Below are positions 8,718-15,631 of a DNA stretch of 64,000 nucleotides, piece after piece. The stretch is taken from contig JAGSNX010000004.1 in the NCBI GenBank assembly GCA_018139225.1, forward strand, positions 62,001-126,000, read 5' to 3'. Source of the DNA: Microvirga sp. SRT01 (GTDB taxonomy: Bacteria; Pseudomonadota; Alphaproteobacteria; Sphingomonadales; Sphingomonadaceae). Made by a program: the position numbers and the translations under genes. The notes beneath the pieces are model-generated. The model was not told the DNA's origin. It did not search any database and saw nothing but the letters and a program-made list of their open reading frames with translations. Each line of letters starts with the position of its first letter. Positions within the stretch are counted from its first letter, which is position 1.

Positions 8718-9690
8718 CCGTCTGCTCCGCGGCACGCGCCAGCGGGTTGCGGAGCGGCAGCGTAAACGGCGCCGCCTCGATCTCGAACACGTCGCCCTCC
8801 TGCGTCGTCACACCATCCGCAAAGGACAGCGTCGCGGTGCCGAAGAAATGGACGTGGATGTCGCCCGGCCGCCGGAACAGCGCGTACTTGAAATGATGCG
8901 CTTCCAGATTGGCGAGGCTGTGCGACATGTTCGCCTCCCCGGACAGGAACGGCTTCTCCCACAGCGCCGCGCCGTCGCGAACGATCCGGCTGCTGCCCTC
9001 GATATGCTGCGGCGGCGGACCGACCAGCAGTTCGGGGCCGAGCGCCGCCTGACGCAGCTTCGAATGTGCCAGCCACAGGTAATTGTGACGCTCGGTGACG
9101 TGGTCGCTGAACTCGTTGGCGAGACAGAGCCCCAACCGGAACGGCGTACCGTCCTCGCCGATCAGATAGATGCCCGCAAGTTCCGGCTCCTCGCCGCCAT
9201 CGTTGGCGAAGGACGGCATCGTCAGCGGCTCGCCCGGCCCGACCAGCCCGGTGCCGTCGCCCTTGTAGAACCACTCCGGCTGCTGCCCGACCTGACCCTC
9301 GGCGGGCTTGCCGCCCTCGACGCCCTCCAGGAACATGCGCATCGAGTCGGTCTGCACCGCCGCCTCGGACGCCGCGCGGTGCATCTTGTCGCGCCCCTCG
9401 GCCGACCCGAGATGGGTCAGTCCGGTGCCCGTCATCACCAGATGCGCGGCATCGTCGTGATCGATCGGAGAGAGGATGCGACCCGCCGCCAGTTCCGCCG
9501 CGATGTCGACCGCAGCGCCGCGCCCGCAGGCGTCGATCGCCGTCGAGAGATCGGTCCCCGCCGCGATCGCCTTCGCCGCCAGCCCCCGAACGCTGTCGAC
9601 GCCGGCCACGAATGCCGCACCGGCATCGTCGGCCACGATCACGCTCCGGGCACCGTCATCACCGCGATGCTGCAAGAGGCGCAGGGTCAT
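8698..9690 (-). CDS. AraD1/GguC-type FAH-superfamily protein
   Basis: A 330-residue protein of the fumarylacetoacetate-hydrolase superfamily, in the group annotated as AraD1 or GguC. Known members act on 2-keto-3-deoxy sugar acids such as L-2-keto-3-deoxyarabonate in non-phosphorylative pentose pathways. Features seen are the Gly-rich N-terminal half, DGGEEPELAG followed by DGTPFRLGLCLANEFSDH (the acidic metal-binding region expected of the fold), and a C-terminal HVHFFGTATLSFADG segment. It is the last gene of the unit FHS transporter - aldehyde dehydrogenase - AraD1, which supports a step just before 2-oxoglutarate semialdehyde oxidation. The exact sugar acid cannot be assigned. Confidence 0.82.
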   Translation of the reverse strand: MTLRLLQHRGDDGARSVIVADDAGAAFVAGVDSVRGLAAKAIAAGTDLSTAIDACGRGAAVDIAAELAAGRILSPIDHDDAAHLVMTGTGLTHLGSAEGRDKMHRAASEAAVQTDSMRMFLEGVEGGKPAEGQVGQQPEWFYKGDGTGLVGPGEPLTMPSFANDGGEEPELAGIYLIGEDGTPFRLGLCLANEFSDHVTERHNYLWLAHSKLRQAALGPELLVGPPPQHIEGSSRIVRDGAALWEKPFLSGEANMSHSLANLEAHHFKYALFRRPGDIHVHFFGTATLSFADGVTTQEGDVFEIEAAPFTLPLRNPLARAAEQTVTVRTL

Positions 9691-9722
9691 GTCTCTCTCC
9701 TAGGTCGGTCGTCTATTTCAGT

Positions 9723-9830
9723 TCCTCCCCTGCAAGGGGAGGTGGCGCAAAGCGCCGGAGGGGTGTCGACGCTGGCGGTGTCACTCCTCCGTCAGCCCCG
9801 CGGGCTGCCACCTCCCCTTGCAGGGAAGGA
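9723..9830. repeat. Palindromic intergenic repeat (REP-like)
   Basis: A 108-nt element whose 24-nt ends (9723-9746 and 9807-9830) are inverted copies differing at one position. Each arm contains a short internal palindrome (cctgcaagg type). An inner pair with GGAGGGGTGTC and TCACTCCTCC can also fold. It lies between two co-directional genes of one unit, so it may form a stable mRNA hairpin. I recall similar GC-rich sequences scattered in sphingomonad genomes, but copy number cannot be checked here. Confidence 0.75.
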
Positions 9831-9841
9831 CCAAAGGTCCC

Positions 9842-11395
9842 TCAGTTGGCCGAGCCGGCCACCAGCGTTCCGTCGAGCAGCAGCGGCGCATCGCCCGGGC
9901 CACCGTCGCGCAATACCGCCGGCAGCAGCGCGGCACTCAGGTTCTGGTAGCTCACCGGCCGCAGGAAGCGATCGATCGCCAGACTGCCGACCGAGGTCGT
10001 GCGCCCGTCCGACGTGGCCGGGAAGGGCCCGCCGTGAACCATCGCGTGCGCCACCTCGACGCCGGTCGGCCAACCATTGGCGAGGATGCGGCCCGCCTTG
10101 CGCTCCAGCACCGGCACCAGCTTGGCGGCGAAGTCGGTGTCCGCCTCGTCCATGTGGATCGTCGCGGTCAGCTGACCCTCGGCTGCCTTCAGCACGGCGG
10201 CGAGTTCGTCGGCATCGCGGCAGCGGACGAGGATGGACGACGCGCCGAACACCTCATGCCCGAGCGCCGCATCGGCGAGGAACGCCTGCGCATCGGTCTG
10301 GAAGAACGCGGCCTGACCGCGGGCGACACCCTCGCCCACCTTGCCGCGCGCGACCGTCTCGACCTTGTCGTGGCTCGACAGGTCCTGAAGCCCGCGCTCG
10401 TAGGCGGCGTGGATGCCACCCGTCAGCATCGTCTGCGGCTCGGCCTGCGTCAGCGCCTCGGCGGCAGCGGACACGAACGCGTCCAGCCCCTCGCCCTCGA
10501 CCGCCAGCACCAGACCGGGGTTGGTGCAGAACTGGCCTGCGCCCATCGTCAGCGACCCGACAAAGGCGGTGCCCAGCGCCGCGCCACGCGCCGACAGGGC
10601 GGCCGGACACAAGACGACCGGATTGATGCTCGACATCTCGGCATAGACGGGGATCGGCACCTCACGCGCCTGCGCCAGCTTGACGAGCGCGAGCCCGCCG
10701 CCACGCGAACCGGTGAAACCGACCGCGGTGATGCGCGGGTCCTGCACCAGCGCCTGACCCAGCTCATTGCCGGGGCCGACGAGGTGACCGAACACCCCCT
10801 CGGGCAGGCCGCACGCCTTGACGGCGGCACGGATCGCGCCGGCGACCAGCTCGCCCGTCGCCGGGTGCGCCGGATGACCCTTCACCACCACGGGGCAGCC
10901 GGCGGCCAGCGCGGACGCGGTGTCACCACCCGCCGTGGAAAACGCGAGCGGGAAGTTGGACGCGCCGAACACCGCAACGGGACCGAGCGGGATCATCCGC
11001 AGGCGCAGGTCGGGGCGGGGCAGCGGCGCACGGTCGGGCATCGCCGGATCGATGCGCAGGCCCATCCAGCCGCCGCGACGGACGACGCCGGCGAACAGCT
11101 TGAGCTGGCCGACGGTCCGCCCGCGCTCGCCCTCGATCCGCGGACGCGGCAGGCCGCTCTCGCGACAGGCCGTCTCGATCAGCGTATCGCCGAGCGCGAC
11201 GATCTCCTCGCCGATCTTCTCCAGGAACGCAGCGCGCGCCTCGTTGTCGATCGAACGATAGGTGTCGAACGCCGCTTCGGCTGCGGCGCAGACGGCCTCG
11301 ACATCCGCTACGCCGTGCGTCGCAAGGGGCTCGCCGGCGGGCTCGCCGGTGGCTGCGGTGATCGAGCGAAAGCCCGTGCGTTCCATCACGTCCAT
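9842..11395 (-). CDS. NADP-dependent aldehyde dehydrogenase, 2-oxoglutarate semialdehyde type
   Basis: Oxidises an aldehyde to the acid; the closest named activity is 2,5-dioxovalerate (alpha-ketoglutaric semialdehyde) to 2-oxoglutarate, the last step of oxidative pentose and sugar-acid pathways. The 517-residue sequence has the cofactor-fold segment [13 protein letters not shown], the FTGSRGGG nucleotide loop, the general base Glu in YAEMSSINP and the catalytic Cys in [10 protein letters not shown]. The N-terminal [13 protein letters not shown] and the overall pattern fit the ketoglutaric-semialdehyde group rather than betaine or succinate-semialdehyde enzymes. It lies between the FHS sugar transporter and the AraD1-type gene on the same strand. 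Confidence 0.9.
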   Translation of the reverse strand: MDVMERTGFRSITAATGEPAGEPLATHGVADVEAVCAAAEAAFDTYRSIDNEARAAFLEKIGEEIVALGDTLIETACRESGLPRPRIEGERGRTVGQLKLFAGVVRRGGWMGLRIDPAMPDRAPLPRPDLRLRMIPLGPVAVFGASNFPLAFSTAGGDTASALAAGCPVVVKGHPAHPATGELVAGAIRAAVKACGLPEGVFGHLVGPGNELGQALVQDPRITAVGFTGSRGGGLALVKLAQAREVPIPVYAEMSSINPVVLCPAALSARGAALGTAFVGSLTMGAGQFCTNPGLVLAVEGEGLDAFVSAAAEALTQAEPQTMLTGGIHAAYERGLQDLSSHDKVETVARGKVGEGVARGQAAFFQTDAQAFLADAALGHEVFGASSILVRCRDADELAAVLKAAEGQLTATIHMDEADTDFAAKLVPVLERKAGRILANGWPTGVEVAHAMVHGGPFPATSDGRTTSVGSLAIDRFLRPVSYQNLSAALLPAVLRDGGPGDAPLLLDGTLVAGSAN

Positions 11396-11418
11396 ATCGT
11401 CATCTGCCTGTGTTTATG

Positions 11419-11434
11419 ATTTAGTCCGACATAT
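11419..11434 (-). promoter_or_regulatory. Candidate operator, GTCNGAYNAR motif (site 1)
   Basis: On the minus strand the 16 nt read atatGTCGGACTAAat, 24 nt before the dehydrogenase start codon. This matches the core GTCNGAYNAR also seen at 12848-12861, 22218-22231 and 58818-58831. A GntR-type operator is possible, but the regulator is not identified. Confidence 0.35.
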
Positions 11435-11469
11435 GGTAACGCGCCCGATTCTGCAACCGGGCGGCACCG

Positions 11470-12798
11470 TCATTCGGCGGCTTCCACGGGCTGCTGGTCC
11501 GGCAAGGCATGCGTCGCCTTCGATCCCCACAGTGCGTAGAACAGGATGTAGAGCTCGCACGCCGCGGTCAGCAGGAACGAGGTCTGCAAGCCGTACATAT
11601 CGGCCAGCTTGCCCTGCACCACGACCAGCGCACCACCGGCGATCGCCATGATGAGCAGGCCCGAACCTTCTTCGGTCAGCGGGCCGAGACCCTTGATGCC
11701 GAGCGTGAAGATCGTCGGGAACATGATCGAATGGAACAGCCCGACCGAGATCAGCGCCCACATCGCGACGTGACCGGTCGTGAACACCGACACCAGCATC
11801 ACGACGAATGCGCCGACCGCGAACACTGCCAGCAGCGTTTCCGCCCGCACCTTCTGCATGATCGCGGAACCGACGAAGCGGCCGACCATCATGCCGCCCC
11901 ACAGGAACGTCAGGTAGTTGCCCGCCTGCTCGTGCGTCAGGTTGGCGATATTCGGCTGGCTGACGAAATTCACGAAGAGGTTGGCGACGCCGATCTCGGC
12001 GATCAGGTAGATGAAGATCGCGGGGATGCCGAAGACGAGGTTGCGGTGCTTCCACAGCGAATGGTTCTTGCGATCCGCCTTCGCGGCGCGGCTGGTCGAC
12101 GATCCCATCGCCGGCAGCGGGAAGCGAGCGATGACCACCGCCAGCACGACCAGCACGATCGCGACCAGCACGTACGGCAGGATGACCGACTGCGCGTCCG
12201 CCAGCCGCTGCGCCGGGGTCAGCACCGTGTCCGCCTTGGCGGTGCCGCCGACCGAGCGGCCGAGGATCAGATACGCCCCGAACGAGGGCGCGAGCATCGT
12301 GCCGAGCGAGTTCAGCGCCTGCACCAGATTGAGGCGCGACGACGCCGTCTCTGGCGGACCGACGACCGCGACATAGGGGTTGGCCGCGACCTGCAGCAGC
12401 GTGATGCCGCTGGCGATCACGAACAGCATGACAAGAGTTACGCCGTAGGACGGGATGCTGGCGGCCAGCACCATGCCGAGCGCACCCGCCGCCATGATCA
12501 GCAGGCCGCTGACGAGCGATTTCTGGTATCCGATCCGCTCGATTAGCTTCGCCGACGGGATCGACGCGAAGAAATAGGCGATGAACCACACCGATTCGAT
12601 CAGCGTCGTCTGGGTGTAATCCAGGTCGAACACGCTGCGCAGATGCGGCAGCAGCGTGTTGTTGATGACCGTGATGAAGCCCCACATGAAGAACAGGCTG
12701 GCGAGCAGCGTCAGGGCGGAACGATAGCTTTTGCCGTCGCCGCCCCCGGCGGCGGTCGCGCCGGTTGTCGCAGCGTGGGACGTGGGTGCCATGGCCAT
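11470..12798 (-). CDS. MFS sugar transporter, FHS (FucP/GluP-like) family
   Basis: A 442-residue proton-coupled sugar importer with about 12 transmembrane helices in the inner membrane. Family signatures seen are FFMWGFITVINNTLLPHLR in helix 1 and GITLLQVAANPYVAVVGPP in the fourth helix, both typical of fucose permease and glucose/galactose transporters. The ATG at 12798 is chosen because GGAGAGAG lies about 10 nt upstream; an in-frame ATG at 12792 and a start at 12846 are possible alternatives. It heads the unit with the semialdehyde dehydrogenase and AraD1-type gene. A candidate operator lies 50 nt upstream, overlapping the mrpG stop codon. The sugar transported is unknown. Confidence 0.9.
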   Translation of the reverse strand: MAMAPTSHAATTGATAAGGGDGKSYRSALTLLASLFFMWGFITVINNTLLPHLRSVFDLDYTQTTLIESVWFIAYFFASIPSAKLIERIGYQKSLVSGLLIMAAGALGMVLAASIPSYGVTLVMLFVIASGITLLQVAANPYVAVVGPPETASSRLNLVQALNSLGTMLAPSFGAYLILGRSVGGTAKADTVLTPAQRLADAQSVILPYVLVAIVLVVLAVVIARFPLPAMGSSTSRAAKADRKNHSLWKHRNLVFGIPAIFIYLIAEIGVANLFVNFVSQPNIANLTHEQAGNYLTFLWGGMMVGRFVGSAIMQKVRAETLLAVFAVGAFVVMLVSVFTTGHVAMWALISVGLFHSIMFPTIFTLGIKGLGPLTEEGSGLLIMAIAGGALVVVQGKLADMYGLQTSFLLTAACELYILFYALWGSKATHALPDQQPVEAAE

Positions 12799-12847
12799 GC
12801 GGGTGTCTCTCTCCGGATCGGGGGTCCGATGCCGGCCTCCCATCATC

Positions 12848-12861
12848 TGGTCTGACTAGAT
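12848..12861 (+). promoter_or_regulatory. Candidate operator, GTCNGAYNAR motif (site 2)
   Basis: The 14 nt tgGTCTGACTAGat sit 50 nt upstream of the FHS transporter start and overlap the mrpG stop codon (12856-12858). The core matches the other three GTCNGAYNAR sites in the window. Confidence 0.35.
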
Positions 12862-13209
12862 ATCGCCGCCCGCCCGGTCAACGCTGCTCGTGCCCGGCCT
12901 CTCTTGATCATCCGCCAGCGCATCCTGCTCGATCCCCTTCAGCGTCGTTCCCGACCGATACGCCGCCCGTCCCAGCAACTGGGCCCCGATCGGCAGCGTC
13001 ACCAGCAGGAACAGCACCGCCAGCGCGCCGCTCCCGACCCCCTCTCCGCGCAGCGCCAGCACCGCGCCCGCGACCGTCAGGGCGGTGCCCAGCGTCCCAG
13101 CCTTGGTCGCGCTATGCATCCGTTGCAGCGCATCGGGCAGGCGGATCACGCCAATCGCCGCGATCAGCAGGAACAGGACGCCGAGCGCCATCAGCAGCGT
13201 GGCGATCAT
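12856..13209 (-). CDS. mrpG: Mrp-type cation/proton antiporter subunit G
   Basis: A 117-residue membrane protein with three predicted helices, the smallest-domain subunit of the seven-part Na+(K+)/H+ antiporter. The diagnostic segment is GVIRLPDALQRMHSATKAGTLG, which matches the MnhG/PhaG family pattern. The C-terminal 35 residues are hydrophilic and cytoplasmic. The ATG at 13209 overlaps the mrpF stop as ATGA. It is the last gene of the operon, with the stop codon only 57 nt from the FHS transporter start, so read-through into that gene is possible. Confidence 0.92.
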   Translation of the reverse strand: MIATLLMALGVLFLLIAAIGVIRLPDALQRMHSATKAGTLGTALTVAGAVLALRGEGVGSGALAVLFLLVTLPIGAQLLGRAAYRSGTTLKGIEQDALADDQERPGTSSVDRAGGDI

Positions 13210-13475
13210 TCCCCCGCTCCGTCGTTGCGTTCGAGGAACAGCGCGAACGCGGCGGTCGCGACGAAATTCACCAGCGCCAGCCCCAGCGCGACGTCGAGGA
13301 ACGCGGCCCGCCCCGTCGATACCGCCGTCAGCGCCGCGAATCCGACCGCCACCGCCGTCAGCATGTCGAACGCCACGAACCGGTCCGCCGCACTCGGCCC
13401 GCGCACCATCCGCCATCCCGCCAACGCCAGCGCGGCGACCAGCGGCAGTTCCAGCCAGTCGACGATGCCGGTCAT
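13206..13475 (-). CDS. mrpF: Mrp-type cation/proton antiporter subunit F
   Basis: An 89-residue subunit with three transmembrane helices. RMVRGPSAADRFVAFDMLTAVAVG matches the conserved RGPSxxDRVVAxD segment of MnhF/PhaF. It is coupled by ATGA overlaps to mrpE upstream and mrpG downstream. In characterised Mrp complexes this subunit helps to form the membrane core and is required for assembly. Confidence 0.92.
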   Translation of the reverse strand: MTGIVDWLELPLVAALALAGWRMVRGPSAADRFVAFDMLTAVAVGFAALTAVSTGRAAFLDVALGLALVNFVATAAFALFLERNDGAGE

Positions 13476-13798
13476 CGCTCCAGCTCCAGCAGATGCCGCT
13501 CGTATACGCGGCGGAACTTGGCGATGCTCGCCTCCGGATTGCGCCCGTCGAGCAGGTGCAGGTACAATCGCTTGCGGTCGTCCGACACGTGCAGGCACGT
13601 CGATCCGGGCGTCAGCGACGTGAAGCACGCCAGCAGCGCCACCGCCCACGGTGTCCTGACCTCCACCGGCATCGCCACGATCGCCGGATGCGTGCGGATC
13701 GTCGGCGCCAGCACGACGCGCGCCACCGCGAACGACGACAGCAGAAGATCGGCGACGAAGCTGGCGAGCAGCGCGACGAGGGCAAGGGGCTTCCGCAT
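13472..13798 (-). CDS. mrpE: Mrp-type cation/proton antiporter subunit E
   Basis: A 108-residue subunit with two N-terminal hydrophobic helices and a hydrophilic tail. The segment ACFTSLTPGSTCLHVSDDRKRLYLHLLD matches the MnhE/PhaE family, where TPGT followed by a cytoplasmic beta-rich tail is typical. The start ATG at 13798 overlaps the mrpD stop by one nucleotide (TGATG). At 108 residues it is shorter than the roughly 160-residue Bacillus MrpE, because the first helix pair is reduced. Confidence 0.88.
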   Translation of the reverse strand: MRKPLALVALLASFVADLLLSSFAVARVVLAPTIRTHPAIVAMPVEVRTPWAVALLACFTSLTPGSTCLHVSDDRKRLYLHLLDGRNPEASIAKFRRVYERHLLELER

Positions 13799-15318
13799 CA
13801 CGACCCCATCCGCGCCAGCGCCGCCGCCGACAGCTTCGCGACGATCGCCACCCGCTCCGGCAGCAACCCGATCGCCAGCGTCGCTCCCGACAGGATCGCC
13901 ATGCCCGCCAGCATCGACCACGGCACGCGCCGCACGCGCCGGCCCTTCAGCGATTTCCAGCACGCCTCCGACCACAGGCTGGCGACCGACACGATCGTCA
14001 GCAGCGCGGCGACCAACGCCGCCACCGCCAGCCACGCCGCCCCGCCCGCGAACGCCGCGCGCACCACCAGCAGCTTCGCCCAGAACCCGGACAGCGGCGG
14101 GATACCGGCCAGCGACAGCATCGGCACCGCGAACAGGAACGCGAACAGCGGGTTGGACCGGATCATGCCGCCCGTGCCGCGCAGGTTCCAGCTTCCCGTC
14201 GCGCGGTGGATCGCGCCCAGTCCGAAGAACAGGTTCGCCTGCACGATCATGGAATGCACCATGTAGAACACCGCCGCATCGACCCCGGCCGGCGTCGCCA
14301 TCGACAGACCCGCCGCCATGTATCCGACCTGCGCGACCACGTGATAGCCGATCAGCCGCCGCATATCCGTCTGCGCCAGCGCCGACAGCGCGCACAGCAG
14401 CATCGTCGCCGCCGCGATCACGCGCAGCGCGGGCGTCAGGAACGTCGCGCCCAGCCCGAACACGCCCGCGACGACGACGAGCAACGCGTAGAAGCCCATC
14501 TTGGTCAGCAGCCCGGCGAACACCGCCGCCGCCGGCAGCGGCGCCGCGGCATAGGAGGACGGCAACCAGACGTGGAACGGCACCAGCCCCGATTTCAGCG
14601 CCAGCCCGCCGACCAGCAACGCCGCCGCCGTCGCCGTGGCGACGCTCGGACCCTCGTCGCCCAGCACCCGCGCCAGCGTCACCAGATCGAGCGTTCCGGT
14701 CACGCCATAGATCAACGCGATCCCCGCCAGGATCGCGGTCGCGCCCAGCATGCCGAATGCGGCATAGCGGATCGCGCCGCCGATCTGCGCCTGCCGCCGG
14801 TCGAGCGTCACCAGCCCGAGCGCGGCGAGCAGCGCCAGCTCGAACCACACATACAGGTTGAACAGATCGGTCGTCAGGAACGCGCCGTTTACCGCCGCCA
14901 GCAACGCCAGCATCAGCGCGTCATAGCCCGCCCGCCGTCGCCGTGGCCCGATCGCCGCATGGCCGAACACCGCGCCCGCGAACGCGATCAGGGCACTGAC
15001 CAGCACCAGCCCCGCGCCCGGCAGTCGTGCCGAAAAGCCGACGCCGATCGCCGCCGGCCAGCCGCCGAACACCGTCAGCGCCAGCGGCCCGTCCTGCGTC
15101 GCGCGTCCCAACAACATCATCGCGCCGACCAGCACGATCCCGTGCACGACCAGCGACACTGCCTCCGCGACGCCGGCGCGGCGACGCAGCAGCGCGGCGA
15201 CACCGGCCCCCAGCATCGGCAGCCCGACGGGCAGGATCAGGAGCCATGCGTCAGTCAGCGTGCGGCTCCCGGATCTCCGGATCGTCCGGCTGCTCGGCCG
15301 CGTCCAGATCGCGCGCAT
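13798..15318 (-). CDS. mrpD: Mrp-type cation/proton antiporter subunit D
   Basis: A proton-pumping-type membrane subunit related to complex I NuoN/NuoM, with about 14 helices. Characteristic parts are the Glu in LYVWFELALLAALGL, the Lys in LKSGLVPFHVWLPSSYAAAP and the segment PAAAVFAGLLTKMGFYALL. The start is uncertain. The ATG at 15318 gives 506 residues but overlaps mrpC by 68 nt and adds about 20 polar residues unlike the family. The homologous N-terminus begins near DAWLLILPVGLP, where the only nearby start-like codon is a CTG at 15258. Coupled to mrpE by TGATG. Confidence 0.9.
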   Translation of the reverse strand: MRAIWTRPSSRTIRRSGSRTLTDAWLLILPVGLPMLGAGVAALLRRRAGVAEAVSLVVHGIVLVGAMMLLGRATQDGPLALTVFGGWPAAIGVGFSARLPGAGLVLVSALIAFAGAVFGHAAIGPRRRRAGYDALMLALLAAVNGAFLTTDLFNLYVWFELALLAALGLVTLDRRQAQIGGAIRYAAFGMLGATAILAGIALIYGVTGTLDLVTLARVLGDEGPSVATATAAALLVGGLALKSGLVPFHVWLPSSYAAAPLPAAAVFAGLLTKMGFYALLVVVAGVFGLGATFLTPALRVIAAATMLLCALSALAQTDMRRLIGYHVVAQVGYMAAGLSMATPAGVDAAVFYMVHSMIVQANLFFGLGAIHRATGSWNLRGTGGMIRSNPLFAFLFAVPMLSLAGIPPLSGFWAKLLVVRAAFAGGAAWLAVAALVAALLTIVSVASLWSEACWKSLKGRRVRRVPWSMLAGMAILSGATLAIGLLPERVAIVAKLSAAALARMGS

Positions 15319-15631
15319 CGAGCGATCCCGACGACCGCCAGCCGGTGACGACGATCGTCGCCAGCACCACCGTCAGCGCGAAGCCGATCACGATCGCGGT
15401 CAGGATCAGCGCCTGCGCCAGCGGATCGGCCGCCTCGCCCAGCGCCTTTTCGCCGGCGCGGATCAGCGGCGGCTGACGGCTGCCGAAATCGCCCGCGACG
15501 AACAGCATGACGTTCACGCCCGTCGACAGCAACGCCAGCCCCAGCAGGATGCGGACGAGGTTGCGCGAGAGGATCATGTACAATGCCGCGCCCATGATCG
15601 CGGCGGCGCAGAACGCATAGAGGATCGTCAT
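15251..15631 (-). CDS. mrpC: Mrp-type cation/proton antiporter subunit C
   Basis: A 126-residue NuoK-like subunit with three helices. The family segment LVRILLGLALLSTGVNVMLF and the following DPLAQALILTAIVIGFALTVV (here in two parts around residues 71-95) are diagnostic of MnhC/PhaC. The ATG at 15631 overlaps the mrpA stop as ATGA. The last 25 residues (after about residue 102) are polar and acidic, with a run of Asp, Glu and Pro, and overlap the start region of mrpD. Confidence 0.94.
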   Translation of the reverse strand: MTILYAFCAAAIMGAALYMILSRNLVRILLGLALLSTGVNVMLFVAGDFGSRQPPLIRAGEKALGEAADPLAQALILTAIVIGFALTVVLATIVVTGWRSSGSLDARDLDAAEQPDDPEIREPHAD

